Below, one piece after another: positions 1 to 12,000 of a stretch of 64,000 nt of DNA; positions within the stretch are counted from its first letter, which is position 1; the number at the start of each line of letters is the position of its first letter. Both the position numbers and the translations under genes were made by a program. Below the pieces are notes generated by a model. It was given only the letters and a program-made list of their open reading frames with translations. It did no database searches and had not been told where the DNA came from. Source of the stretch: Sceloporus undulatus (Eukaryota > Chordata > Lepidosauria > Squamata > Phrynosomatidae); assembly GCF_019175285.1 (NCBI RefSeq), contig NC_056524.1, positions 228,909,864 through 228,973,863 of the forward strand, written 5' to 3'.

Positions 1-1229
1 CATTTTAAATAATATATTCTGTATGTATATCTTGCAAATAGTCTGATTTGTATACTATGGGTCATATGATCTTCAGGATCATAAAAGGATGGACAGATGG
101 GTGGATAGATAGAAAGAGTTTCTTTCACCCTTCATCAATAGTGCTTTTCTCAATTGGCAGATGCCTGCAAAGGGACATTAACATGCCAGCATTTTGAAGA
201 TTAGAATATTAGTCTCAATCAGTAAAATAAATATTCCAATACAATTGCCTTTTCCTTTTCCAGAGGCTGTCTAGTCTTAAATCAAACTCTCTATACAGTA
301 TAACTCTCTTTGAAATTCATACTTTTTGTTGTTTTGCCTACATTTTCCCTCACATCTCTCCTTGCAAATGACCTTACAGAGAGAAGGTGTAAGAATCTGC
401 TAATGAAACAAGCAAATCCTAAAGAGATTATTTTACAAGGGACCCTGACCTGAACTCTGAGATCACAAACACTTAAGGGCATTTTTAGTATTATAGCCAG
501 GTGATTGTATTTGCATGACTGCATGAATAAACCTTAATTCCCACCCCCTCACAAACTTGTTTGAAATTAAAGTTTATAACCTTTACAGGAAATAGATATT
601 GCTGAAAAATAGTATTTTCAAGCATCTGTGCATGCACAGTTGGAGGTAACGCAATTAGCCCCCAAAGAACTGGTGTTGAGAGCTTACAATTCCCTCCATG
701 TTGCTAAGCCCTTTTTATATATTTGTTGCTTTCAGCCGTGGCAAGAATCAAATAATTACTAAGTGAGAAAGAACCTCAAGAATTCTGTTTTCTGGACTTG
801 CTTGTTTGTTGTGTTTATGTGTTTTCTTGGAACTGTGAATTGTTCCAATAATTTTTACCATCCACATGAAAACACTGGAAGTGGTCACTCACAATTCTGG
901 GTCTGAGTCTCATCACTGTGTTAATGACACCCAACGTTTGATCACTTTCTCACTCTCCAAATTTTTAGCACTGAAGAGAGAAACTTAGAATTCTAACATT
1001 TGCTTTATTCACATTCTCTCAGTAACTTTGCCTGTTTATTGTCTTTGGAAGCCTAAATTGTTATTTCTAAATGCTTTAATGATTGCATATGGAAAAATAT
1101 GGAGAAAGTAGAAAGATCTGAATCATAGAGTCACAGAATTAGAAGAAACCATTGAGACTTTCAGTCATTGAAATGCTAGAAACTTGGGACTAAAGGAAAT
1201 TTCATTTGAGATGGCAGAATTCTTTTTTT
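1..1229. other. No recognised gene; AT-rich unique-looking DNA
   Basis: I see no exon-like frame, RNA gene or classifiable repeat here. Open frames are short and uninformative. It could be intronic or intergenic. Confidence 0.5.
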
Positions 1230-1258
1230 GGGGTGGGTGGGTGGGTGGGTGGGTGGGG
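1230..1258 (+). repeat. (GGGT)n microsatellite, G-quadruplex-capable
   Basis: Seven consecutive G-runs of three or four bases separated by single T residues. The pattern satisfies the usual G-quadruplex rule (four G3 runs with loops of 1-7). It lies outside any recognised element. Confidence 0.9.
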
Positions 1259-1379
1259 AGAATGCCCTAATTGTTACTCCCAGCTGCAAGATAAAATTGG
1301 GAGGTACAGTCATTTCTGCTGCCAAAATCCTTCTCTGTGAAATCCAACTTGGAGGTGGTCCTATAGGGCCCAGGGACAC

Positions 1380-1790
1380 TCTGGCATTTCTTTTGATAAG
1401 CTTAAACTACTGCCCTAGCTGTGCCCATGCTGGAGACGGTGATTGGGTCCACACAATGCTAATCTCTTCTCATTTCATTTACTGGAATATGGTCTATATG
1501 GGGTGCCCTTAAACAGTGCTTGGAAATTATATTTAATGCAAAATGTGGCAGCCAAATTGCTGTGTAGTGTGCACTTTATAGACCATACTTCAGTGTGTGA
1601 CAGTCTGGAGAACATACATCAGTGTCTTGAACCAACCACACTGGCTTCCATTTGTTGCTGAGCTCAATCCAAAATGATCTTTTTGATTGATAGAGGCTTC
1701 AGTGGTTGGGCCCAGGATAGCAAAGTGACTACATCCTCCTGTGTGAGTCTGCCTTTAATCTGATTTTTCAGCATTCTAAATCACATGGAT
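1380..1790 (+). mobile_element. Degraded LINE reverse-transcriptase C-terminal remnant (L2/CR1 group)
   Basis: In one frame the translation contains GVPLNSAWKLYLMQNVAAKL followed by a region resembling the post-RT segment of the 23-kb LINE (QPLYHIQKLQLVQNMAARL there). Downstream, scattered pieces match AQ(F/Y)KxLVxTYKAL-type sequence but are broken by stops and shifts. It is old and 5' truncated, with no clear tail. The family assignment rests only on this short similarity. Confidence 0.45.
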
Positions 1791-2544
1791 CTTTTGATAG
1801 ATAGAAGTGATGATCTGGTGTAGGTGTCCTGTTTGTGGAGAGGATGACAAGAGTTAAGGTAAACAGAGCTACTCATTTTTTCCCATGTAGACAATATCTG
1901 CATTATAAAATCTGAAGAAGACTGTGTTCAGTACAGTTTGGGGGTTAGAGGGTAAGTTTTACAATATTTAGGAAGTGATGAGAAAACAGCAATTGATTTT
2001 GGTTATCATTTTCCTTTTCCTTTAATAAAAAAGTGCAAAAGGATTTCATGAAATCTCCCATCCAGGCACTGACCAGGTTCAATCCCATGTTTGTTACGTA
2101 ATGAACATGGATTATTTTGTTGCAATACCAAATTTATACTGAACACTAAATGTATTCTGCATCAAGTAAGTCGTTTTTTTGTCTTCTTTGAATGCATCAC
2201 TTTTCAAGGAGATAGCCATGTTAATCTGCGTCAACAGAAATCTATCAATTTTAATGTATCAATATATTTTATGAAATGCTTCTTCCATGTGATATAATAT
2301 GATATGTTGATGAGACATTTGGGAACAGTCCACTAACCAAATTAAACCTTTGAAAACCCTCCAGCTGGAATTTCAAGCCTAGATTGGTGACTGTGGGGCT
2401 CATATAATAAGGCAGAAGAGGCAGCACATTGAGGAAGAAAGGACTTATAAGAAGCAAGCAGTCAGTTTCTGGTATATATATAAAAAACAAGCTGCACTCC
2501 TCAGTGACCTTTCTCCAGAATCAAAACATTCCCCTACCCTTCAA
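1791..2544. other. No recognised gene or repeat
   Basis: AT-rich sequence with short open frames only. Nothing is classifiable by eye. Confidence 0.45.
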
Positions 2545-2745
2545 TATTTCACAGATGAAAACTGTGACACATATGCCCAAGCAGCATTAGAGTGTGTTCA
2601 ACATGGCAGAAGTTATTAATGATGAAGCACACACAAGCTAGGAGAAGCTGGGACAGTTTTCTCTTGCCTGTGTCTACAGGGAAGAGCAAAATTCTGCCCT
2701 CTCCTGTCCAATCTGACTTGCTGAATGAATGGAGTGCAAACTGCT
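2545..2745 (+). repeat. Unclassified dispersed repeat, copy 1
   Basis: This block resembles 35,035-35,240 in the same orientation. Shared landmarks, in order, are CAAYATTTCACAGATG, CAAGCAACA/CAAGCAGCA, CAAGCTRGGAGA, a TTTGCCTG/CTTGCCTG block and GGCAAAATTCTG-like text. It directly abuts the truncated LINE on its right. The family is unknown; a DNA-element or SINE-like origin are both possible. Confidence 0.5.
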
Positions 2746-4927
2746 AAGGCTGATGGAACCCAAAAGGTTCCAGGAAGCTTTAGAGGGATACATGGTTGGA
2801 AGTGACGGCGACTCTGTTGATGCCCTGACTGGTATCTGGAATACCGGTCTCTCTAGGGCTATACACAGTATCGCTCCCAAGCGTCCTCTCAGGCCCGCCT
2901 CCAAGCGTAAGCCCTGGTATATGGAAGATCTCCGGGCAAGGAAGCGGGAACTGAGACGGCTAGAGTGCCGTTGGCGGAAACACCTTTGCTTAGACGACAA
3001 GGCTCTCCTAGACCAACTGTTAGAGGACTACGGAGAGGCGATACGAGCAGCTAAGAACTCGTTCTATGGTGCTCGTGTCGCGTCCGCGGAGTCGCGTCCA
3101 GCAGAGTTGTTCAGGGTGGTCAGGGAGCTAACTCAGCTCCCTCCTGCCCCGAACCAGATCCTTGAACCTTCTAAGGCCTGCTGCGACCAATTTAATAACT
3201 TCTTCGCAGATAAAACCTCTCGGATAAGCGAAGGTCTTAACGCCGACATTCAAGCAGAACTTAGGGTAGAGGCGTCCAGAGCCTCCGTGGACTCTATTAA
3301 ACTGGATCGGTTTGAGTTGGTAAGTACCGATGATGTGGACAAGATCCTCGGAAGTGTTCGGAAGACAACTTGCTCTCTCGATCCCTGTCCCTCATGGCTA
3401 GCGGCCCAGGGGGGACCGGCGGTAACTTTATTGTTACGCCGGATTATTAATACATCTTTGAGGGAAGGGCAATTTCCATCTGAACTAAAATTGGCCATAG
3501 TAAAACCTTTATTAAAAAAGCCCTCCCTCGACCCCCTGGTACATAATAATTATCGGCCAGTCTCGCTGCTGCCATTTTTGGGGAAGGTGATCGAGAGGGC
3601 GGTTGCAATCCAGCTTCAGGCGGTCTTGGATGAAACGGATTATCTGGACCCATTTCAAACTGGCTTCCGGGCGGGTTACGGGGTTGAGACGGCCATGGTT
3701 ACCTTGGTCGATGACCTCCGTCTGGGCATCGACAGGGGAAGCGTGTCCCTGTTGGTGCTCTTGGACATCTCAGCGGCTTTCGATACCATAGACCATGGTA
3801 TCCTTCTGGGGCGCCTGGCAGAGGTGGGAATCGGGGGCACTGCGCTCCAGTGGTTCCGGTCCTACCTCTCTGGGAGGTCCCAGATGGTGCAGCTGGGAGA
3901 TGTGTGCTCTGATGAGAGGGCCCTTATAACTGGGGTCCCTCAAGGAGCCATTCTGTCTCCCATGCTATTTAACATTTACATGAAACCGCTGGGAGAGATC
4001 ATCCGGAGACATGGGGCGCGGGGTTATCAGTACGCTGATGACACCCAAATAGTCTTCTCTATGTCTCCGACTGATGCAGTGACTGAGGATGGCGTCTCTC
4101 CTCTCGTGGCGTGCCTGGAGTCAGTAATGGGCTGGATGAGGGAAAACCGACTCAAATTGAATCCAGAGAAAACGGAGGTACTGGTGATAGGTTCCCCTGG
4201 TCCAGGAATGGCGGTAGTTCCACCTGTCCTGAATGGGGTCACGCTCCCTGTGAAGGACTCCGTGTGCAGTCTGGGAGTGCTTCTTGACTCGTCGCTTCAC
4301 CTGACTGCTCAGGTGAATGCGACGGTCAAGAACACCTGTTATCAGCTTCGGCTCATTCGCCAGCTGTGCCCATACCTGGCCCAGAGGGACCTTGAAACGG
4401 TAGTACATGCTCTGGTAACCTCGAGATTGGATTTCTGCAACGCACTCTACATGGGGCAACCCTTATACCAAACCCGGAAGCTACAAATGGTACAGAATAT
4501 GGCAGCCAGGCTGGTCACTGGAACTTCCAGGACCAGCCATATTACACCGATGCTTAAAGACTTGCATTGGCTGCCTATTTGCTTCCGGGCACAATATAAG
4601 GTGTTGGTAATGACCTATAAAGCCCTAAATGGCTTGGGCCCAGGATACCTGAAGGACCGCCTCTCCCCGTACATTCCGTCCCGCACCCTCAGAACATCTG
4701 GGCAGCAATTACTTAGGGTGCCAGGGGCTAGGTTGACCTCTACCACGAGGAAGACTTTTTCCATCGCCGCCCCGGCCCTTTGGAACACGCTGCCCACAGA
4801 GCTCCGCTCGGCCACCTCCCTGGCCCAATATAGAAAGGACCTAAAAACCTTTCTATTTCAGATGGCATTCCCCGACCAAAGTCCAGTGGGCCTCCCTTCC
4901 TCTTCTGTGGCAAAGAGGACTGGCTAA
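2729..4927 (+). CDS. LINE reverse transcriptase, open frame in truncated copy
   Basis: This 732-codon open frame covers the RT half of a non-LTR retrotransposon protein that copies its own RNA at a nicked chromosomal target. Visible motifs: NNYRPVSLLPFLGKVIERAV (fingers), LLDISAAFDTIDH with the first catalytic Asp at about residue 352, GVPQGAILSPMLFNIYMKPL, the YADD catalytic box at residues 435-438, and LNPEKTEVLVIGSPGP. A conserved post-RT region follows (FCNALYMGQPLYQTRKLQM, ITPMLKDLHWLP, PALWNTLPTELRS). The first five or six codons come from flanking DNA, so the ATG is not the element's own start. The APE endonuclease is absent, so it cannot act as a complete autonomous element. Compared with the 23-kb copy it retains one extra codon after DHGIL and has a different C-terminal tail. 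Confidence 0.92.
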   Translation: MECKLLRLMEPKRFQEALEGYMVGSDGDSVDALTGIWNTGLSRAIHSIAPKRPLRPASKRKPWYMEDLRARKRELRRLECRWRKHLCLDDKALLDQLLEDYGEAIRAAKNSFYGARVASAESRPAELFRVVRELTQLPPAPNQILEPSKACCDQFNNFFADKTSRISEGLNADIQAELRVEASRASVDSIKLDRFELVSTDDVDKILGSVRKTTCSLDPCPSWLAAQGGPAVTLLLRRIINTSLREGQFPSELKLAIVKPLLKKPSLDPLVHNNYRPVSLLPFLGKVIERAVAIQLQAVLDETDYLDPFQTGFRAGYGVETAMVTLVDDLRLGIDRGSVSLLVLLDISAAFDTIDHGILLGRLAEVGIGGTALQWFRSYLSGRSQMVQLGDVCSDERALITGVPQGAILSPMLFNIYMKPLGEIIRRHGARGYQYADDTQIVFSMSPTDAVTEDGVSPLVACLESVMGWMRENRLKLNPEKTEVLVIGSPGPGMAVVPPVLNGVTLPVKDSVCSLGVLLDSSLHLTAQVNATVKNTCYQLRLIRQLCPYLAQRDLETVVHALVTSRLDFCNALYMGQPLYQTRKLQMVQNMAARLVTGTSRTSHITPMLKDLHWLPICFRAQYKVLVMTYKALNGLGPGYLKDRLSPYIPSRTLRTSGQQLLRVPGARLTSTTRKTFSIAAPALWNTLPTELRSATSLAQYRKDLKTFLFQMAFPDQSPVGLPSSSVAKRTG

Positions 4928-5075
4928 CGGGGGTTTTATTCTGTTTTATTTTGCTGCTGTGTAATTGTTTTAACCTGAATGTATATGTTGTGTTTTATTG
5001 ATATTTGCTGTGAACCGCCCTGATCTATGGAAGGGCGGTATAAAAATAAAAAATTTATTATTATTTATTTATTAT
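2746..5075 (+). mobile_element. 5'-truncated L2/CR1-group LINE, reverse transcriptase intact
   Basis: From 2746 the sequence aligns base for base with the 23-kb LINE starting at about 24,108, so the 5' UTR and the whole endonuclease domain are missing. The rest continues through the RT, the C-terminal region, a short 3' UTR and a hairpin tail at 5013-5050 (AACCGCCCTGATC...GGGCGGTATA), ending in an A/T-rich TTATTTATT tail. The two copies differ at roughly one base in ten by eye, so they come from different subfamilies or ages. 5' truncation is the usual outcome of target-primed reverse transcription. I could not identify a target-site duplication. Confidence 0.93.
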
Positions 5076-5079
5076 GTGA

Positions 5080-8040
5080 AGTATTTACTGAAGTAAGCTT
5101 AGCCCAAAGGGGGAAAGTGAGAAGATGAGAGAGAAAAGCTTATCACACGGCACTTGGAGGAATGGGAATGGAAAGGAATGGAATGGAATCAGGGGAAAAC
5201 ATGTGTTAACTCATGGGAGTAGTTGGAGGGTATGCATCTCTTTTTTTTGTTCTACCAGCCATCAATTGAAATGTAACTACTGCATGCCAAGAGTAAAAAT
5301 GCTAATTCCTTGCACACTGTGCCTTTTCTTCTGTTCTGTCCGGTACTCTTAGGCCAGGGTGCTTTGTCACTCAATGCTATTCAGGTTTGACATGAAAGCC
5401 TTTAGTGAGGTCACCTGGAGCTTTGCATAAAATTACTTCAATATGCATAGGACTTCCAGCACTTTTTCTATCGATTCACGTAAAACCACTAGAGTGCTGA
5501 ATCAGTTCCTGAAGTCAATACTGAACTGAAAGAGGACCTGAATATTGAAGTTTAGTCTAGACAAGATGGTGTTGCTGTTGTTGGTTAGCTCATATACACC
5601 AGAAGGTGATGTTACTCTGGTCAGGAAAGGTTAGACTCTCTCTATGCAGATGTGGGAAGCATGTAGTTGCTCTGGTGCTCCTGGACTGCAACTTCCAACA
5701 GTCAGAGCCAGCATAACCAATAATGAAAAATGCTTGGAGTTTCTGTCCCACAACATTATTTCCACCCCTTTTCTAAAGAATCACCTGTGCATTCTGGGAC
5801 TGCTAACAAATTCAACATTACATTAGAGGATATAGTGGTCTCCATCACACAAACCCCATCTCAGTAAGCAAGTGTGTTAGCTGTTGGCTCAGTTTATAAT
5901 TTGGAAGTGGTTGTATTTTGAACCACTATTTCCTCACACTGTTCAAGGTATCCAATGTGTAGTACATTGCAATAATTTAAACAGGATGCTATGAGAGAAC
6001 TGTTCTGGTGTTATGAATGTGAGTAGAATAAACATAAAAAGAGGAGATGTGCAATAGTTCCACCATTTCTGTCTCTACTTCTATCATTCTGTGTTCAAGA
6101 AGTACAATATGGAGGGAAGATACTTCTCCATCAGTGGAGGCTCGCCACATGATTTGGAATGAATTGTATTCTGAATTGCTTGGAGAGATGCAATGGTTAG
6201 TGGAGTACTGATAAAACCTGGCTTACACATATCATTCCTCACATCCATAAATCTTCCTCATACCCATAAATCTGATATATATGAATGTAGCCCAGTGCTA
6301 TGTTATATATGAATGTAGGCTTTGCTCCATTTGAGGTACATTTGAAATTTTTATAAATTCATATGAGTTTACTCTTAAACACTGTATTAAAATATTTAGA
6401 TTACATTTTTGGGGTACTGGATGCAGAATTACCATTTCATGAATGGAACAATTCCTTCTGTTGACAGAAGGGACTGAAATTAAGTCAAGAGGGGCGGTTC
6501 ACCAAGTGATGCTCCAGAGTAGATGTGGTGGATTTAGCAGCTGTAGAGGTAAGGAGGAAATAATAAAAATAATATCTTTCCTTTCTCTAGTAAGAGCATC
6601 ACATGAATAGTTTTCTATCAAAGGGTATTCTGAATCTCAGCCTTTGGGAACACCAGATTCACTTCTTATAGGTTTCTGTTTAATGTATCTCTGTGTAGAT
6701 TCATATTATCTATATTCTTAGAACTGATAAGTATTCTTTACAGAATAGCTAATTTCATATTAATGCATGATGAAAATACTACATGTTTGCTCAATAACGG
6801 TAAATACTAGATTGGAAGGTTTCCCTCCACTGGCCTATTCACCTGGTTGTTGCGAAAGAGTAGTTAGAAATAAATAAAAAAAGACTTTGATTTTATGCAG
6901 TAGCATCAAATTACGGTAAAAAAAAGGGAGGGGGGAATGTGTCACATCTACATTCTCAGCACAGCTGAATTTTATTGCTCATGGTGATGTGCCAAAAATA
7001 TAATTAAATGAATTGGGAAGAATACAGCACATTTTCTTTATTGCCTATGGGTGAGACCACCTCATGAAACATTATTTTAGTCTTGTTAGATGAATTATGT
7101 AGCCATATTTTTAAATGCAAATATGGCAAGTGTATATGCCTGGACTTATACATTTGTTTATATCATGAGATTCTCTTTGAATTAAGAACTTATAGAAAGG
7201 CAATAAAATCACACCATCTACTCTGTGGCACACTGTCTTTCAAGACAGCAGGTATGTTTTTAATTCTTGTTTCTGTTGTAAAGATCTACAAACATCTCAC
7301 CTTGTTGCTTCCTATATACAGTACCAGGCAGAAATTTAGTAAGCCATCCTGAAATGCTGAGTGACCACTGCAGATGAACATGCCATCCTGTCCTCCTTAT
7401 GCCAGAAATTCAGAACTTCACCCTAGATAAACTCTGCTACATATACAATATAAAAAAGGGAACACCCTGTGTTCACTGCAATTGGAAGTGATGGACACAC
7501 ATCCTAAGTAAATGAGATGCCTAGTGCATGTTTAGTGGAAGGGTGTTTAAGAAGCAGTAAGATTGGAATAGTTTAGAGGTATTCACTAATTATGAATCAT
7601 GGTAAGATCTACATCTGAAATTGATATTTGTTGCTGGGTTCCTTCCCTTTCCCAGCAAGATTTAGCTCCCAAACATAACATAAAATTATTCAACATGAAA
7701 TCTAAACTATTCAAGTTCCATATTTCCATGTCTGACATATTCAAATATAAATCTTTATGGTACAAAACATTAGAAGTTCAAATGAAATAATGAGAACTCA
7801 CTTTCAGAATCCAGTCAGTTTGAGATGTCTTCCAGATACCTACTTCATGGTTAGCTCTGTGCTATATGTCTCAGCAGCCATTTTTGTCACTGTCTCATCT
7901 AGCATTTGCTCCAAGACATTTGGCTCATACAGCAGTCTTATAGGGATGCTTGACAACCACCTGCCAATTCAAAAATAGTTTGCAAAGTTATTTATTTTTA
8001 ATGTGATTAATTATTTGTTACTTGATGTTTTTTTAGAAGT
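5080..8040. other. No recognised gene or repeat (about 3 kb)
   Basis: AT-rich DNA with short open frames only. I could not assign any stretch to a repeat family or to a conserved exon. Confidence 0.4.
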
Positions 8041-8461
8041 AACTAGCCAATTACCATGTATGGATGTAAGAGATGGACAGTGAAGGAAGCAGACAGAAAG
8101 AAAATCAACTCATTTGAAATGTGGTGCTGGAGAAGAATACTTAGGATACCATGGACAGCCAAGAAGACAGATAAATGGGTTCTTAAACAGATCAGACCAG
8201 GGCTCTCTTTGGAAGCAAAGATGATCAAGTTGAGAGTATCGTACTTTGGCCACATAATGAAAGGCACAAATCACTAGAAAAAACAATAATGCTAGAAAAG
8301 ATAGAGGGTAGAAGAAAGAGAGGAAGACCACAAACCAGATGGATAGATGCAGGCCTGCAGGATCTGGGCAGGGCAGTGGAGAATAGGGATTCTGGAGATG
8401 TCTCATCCACGGGGTCGCCATGAACCAAAACCGACTTGAGGGCAGCTAACAACAACAACAG
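8041..8461 (+). mobile_element. BovB (RTE-clade) LINE, 3' end
   Basis: The translation MYGCKRWTVKEADRKKINSF, then EMWCWRRILRIPWTAKKTD and a YFGHIMKG box, is the well-known C-terminal end of the BovB reverse transcriptase. The frame is shifted once near 8273, after which EKTIMLEKIEGRRKRGRPQT continues in another frame. The 3' end is the typical BovB tail: GGGTCGCCATGAACC, then GACTTGAGGGCAGCTAAC, then an (AAC)n-like run. It is heavily 5' truncated and inactive. The same tail type occurs on the Sauria SINEs at 13.8 and 50.8 kb, which are thought to be mobilised by BovB. Confidence 0.93.
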
Positions 8462-8464
8462 TTC

Positions 8465-10284
8465 ATGTCATTTGTTATTTGAAGGGCAGCACATTACTTT
8501 TCAGTAAAAAATATACTTCAAAATTTTAAAAATGAATGAAAATCCTCCCAAATAACTCTCCACAAAGCAGTGTTTCAGAAGTTATGAATAAATTCTTGTT
8601 ATACTATAATGCATTGTATTTTCACCAAAACTAGAATTCAGAATGGTATCAGTTCTTACATCATTTTGCAAAAGGAGCATTGATTTGATGTCTCTCTACT
8701 CCAGATAATTAGTTTCAGGAAAATATATTACTTGGAATTCTTACTTCCAAGCTATAACACCAACCCTATTTTACCTGTTTTTCCAGATCCACGAAGAAGT
8801 GGCTTAATAAGTCCATGTGGAATTAAGACACAAACCAAATTAATTTCTATGGACAAAAAGGCTATTTGAAGGCTGAAGTAACAGATGGTACAAGACAGGT
8901 GTACATATGAACAGCTCATGAGGGCATCTCAGTGGGCGAGTTAGGGCTAGTTACAAGACATCAGGAATTAAAAGTCTCTTAATTTTTCATCTGGCTCTGA
9001 GAAATTTCCTTAAGCACAGGAATAGCCCGTAATGTCTCCATGGTTATTTATTTACCTAAGGGTGTTTTTTTTCTCTTTCTTTTGGCACTTCTTTCCAGGC
9101 TGATTATGGCTCAAAAAAGTTTTTTTAAAATGAGTTCACTTGGTAACATTTCAGGAAGGACATGTTCTCACTAAATTCTGAAATCAGTATTAATTTTCAG
9201 AATGGAAGTAGATCACAGGGAGCGACAAATAAATTAATCACTGCTGCATAATAACCCTTACCTGATTTATGCCTGGTAAAGGAACACTACGTTCTCTTTT
9301 TATTATGACCTTCCTGTTTTTGAAAGCTGCTTCCTTCATCTTGCATGGATTAATAGATCACAGTAAGCTCTTAGCTACACCATCCATTGACTTTTGAAGT
9401 TGTGTAGCCTGAGAATATGAGTCAAATTTGCTGCAAACTTAGACTCTAAACAGCTCCACACAAACAGGTGTGAGCTCATCCTGTTAGTGGCATAGTGGCT
9501 AATGTGATTAGTGTTTGTGTGGTTTACACATCTGTGTATCTCTTTGGATGGGGCACAGGGAGCTATTCTCCAGCCCTTTGCACTGTGTCCAAAATGTCCT
9601 CTTTAAAGTGCTGTTGAGGCCCAGAAAGAGTTGCTGCTGCTGACCACTGTGAAGGGGAGGAAGCAATTTTGATGAAGCAGGTGTGGATGCTCTGAACTTC
9701 AAGGGAAAGGAAAAAAGAGGGGTGTACCCTCATTTCTTCCTATGAGCTCACACCAGTTGCTTCTTCATCATCTGAATTGCCTCCATGTTGTATCCCATCC
9801 CTACCGGTAAGCACAGATGCTGGGGGGGGGGGGGCACAAAACTGCAGGTGGAATGTTGTGCTATGTCTCCTTGATGCAGGACCTCACCCTAGGCATTTCA
9901 CTTGCTCTGAAAGTATCTGAAGTCAAATTCAACAAGTCTCCTATTTTTTCCAAATGTTTGGTCATCTCTTACTGAAAGATAAAAGGACTGATATCCTTCA
10001 GATATTTTGTAATGGAAAATGAGTTAAGGGAAGAAGCTATAGAAAGTCTGATATAGATACAGAGAAAATGAAGACTGAATCAAATGATCCTCATCTCAGA
10101 AGCTTGAAAGACATCCTTTTATGCATGGAGTAGAGAAACAAGTTAGAAATGTTTCTCTCCCTCTCTCATAACATTAGATCATCATCACACTTCTTTAGAT
10201 TTGTCCAAATAATCTAATGGAAGGAGATTTAAGACTGACAAAAGGAAGTGCTTCTTCACACCGACCACTGTTCAGTTTGCACAA
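8465..10284. other. No recognised gene; includes a poly-G run
   Basis: Mostly unclassified AT-rich DNA. A run of about 12 G residues lies near 9822-9834. I see no exon-like frame. Confidence 0.4.
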
Positions 10285-10331
<47 letters not shown>

Positions 10332-10480
10332 TTTTATTTCTTACCCACCTCTTCCCATGGATTCAGGCAGAGGACAACAACAATTAATAAGCATCAACAT
10401 GAGTTAAAACATATTGGTTAAAACACACATCAATGTAAAAGGACAAATACAATGTGTTTATATTAAACCAATCCACTTCT
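10285..10480 (-). mobile_element. LINE/SINE 3' tail with hairpin and (AAT)n
   Basis: Read on the minus strand, a hairpin-like segment (CCTCTGCCTGAATCCATGGG, then AGAGGTGGGTAAGAAAT) is followed by an (ATT)n run at 10,288-10,328. The same tail design, in plus orientation, is at 51,470-51,520 (CCTGCCTCGATCCATGG, then GAGGCAGGTAAGAAAT). It is a truncated retroelement end; the coding part is gone. Confidence 0.55.
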
Positions 10481-11748
10481 AAAATTCATCATTTAAAATT
10501 CACAATTAGATGTGGTGACAGTCATTCTTTTAGTGTGAATGGCAGCTTAGATAAATTCAAGAAGGCTAGTTCTGTCAATGAGTACAAGTAATGAGCAGGT
10601 CTACCATTATTTTGAGTTAGGCAGCTGCTTCAAGAAGCAGATTTGGGGTGTCATGAAAAGGCAGCAGTTTGGTGTTATTTAATTTACAGTAGTTTTATGG
10701 CTAGGAAAGGAAAGAGGTTTTTGTGAGATATCACATATCAAAATAATGTGGCTGGTTTTAGGGAATATGTAGAGGTTGGGAAGGTTGCTTTTTGAACTAT
10801 AATTCCCAGAATCCTCCTATCCACATGGCCAGTAGCCATTTTCCACACTGTAGGAATACTTTACTTAGATAGAAAGAACATAATTTGCTACAAAATGCAG
10901 TGGTGGCTGGTGACTTCTATGTCTACTCCCAATTTTAGTCCAAACTTTAAAGAATATACCTAAGATGCTAAACACAATCACTAAAATAGGCCCAATATCA
11001 TGGATAATTTTTCCAGTGTTCAAACTAAAATACTGATCTGAAAGCCACAGACTACAATGGTCCAAATTTGGGAAAATCTTATTGGCTGTCTGTACACTGT
11101 CTCCAGATAAAAGCATACTCTTGAGTAGGCCCAGCACTGGCACCATCAAGTGGGACAAACACTGGGGTCCCTTGTTGGAATTAAACACTTGCACATGTCC
11201 ATTGGTCATTTGCATAGTATAACCTCATAGAATCACTGAGGATGGGCAATTTTGAAGAATACTGAATTTCAAAAAAGATGTCTGATAAGATAAAAAAATT
11301 CCGTTTTTCAGATAGTTTATAGTGTCTCCTTAACAACAATTTCAGAAGAATGTATCCCAATAGAATCTTCTTGAAATGCAGTTAAAAAATGTAACCTGTT
11401 TCTCTAAGAACTCACAACTTTAATTTAAGCACAACCCTCCTAATAAAGTCACAGTTGCAAATAACTCAGCAAGAGAGATTTGTGGGGGTAAGTGTGTCAT
11501 ATTTTAAATGGCTGGAATGAAATATGACATACATCTTTGCACTCCATGCAAGTGCATAAAAATAAATCCAAGATGAATGGGTTTTGGCATGCTGTTTCAT
11601 ATGTAATCTCTGGCTGTACTGGGTTTTGCCCAGGCTGTTTTAGACGCTGTTAAGTTGATAGGGAAAGCAAGGCTAAATTACATTACAAAATAGGGTAGGG
11701 ACATCCAACCATATGTCACAGTGAGCAAGGATAATATTTAGAGACTTT
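10481..11748. other. No recognised gene or repeat
   Basis: Unclassified DNA with no frame of interest. The 116-codon minus-strand frame at 10,865-11,215 has no motif that I know. Confidence 0.4.
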
Positions 11749-11784
11749 ACATATACTTAGCTAAGTACATATACTTAGCTAAGT
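11749..11784. repeat. Short tandem duplication with internal palindrome
   Basis: The 18-bp unit ACATATACTTAGCTAAGT occurs twice head to tail. Each unit contains the perfect 12-bp palindrome ACTTAGCTAAGT. Confidence 0.9.
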
Positions 11785-11849
11785 AGCAGTGGAACTAAGG
11801 AACCTTGTTAGTAAATTGTGAAGATGTGTATTTGGACAATGGGAAGAGC

Positions 11850-12000
11850 ACCCAATACATATTGGTGACTGATGCACAATGAAACCAATGCTCATTGGTC
11901 CCATTATATATCAGGCATTTTGCTGGCTCTGTTATGCAGTAACAAAACAGCAGCCCTCTACTGGATTTGAACATTATGAAATTACTGAATTCTAGGTAAT
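11850..12000 (+). repeat. Unclassified dispersed repeat, copy 1
   Basis: This block resembles 36,630-36,775 in the same orientation. Shared text includes GGTGMCTGATGCACA, TTTTGCTGGC/TTTGCTGGC, AACAGCCCTCTACTG-like and AAATTACTGAATTCTA/AAACTGCCCAATTCTA. The family is not recognised. Confidence 0.45.
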
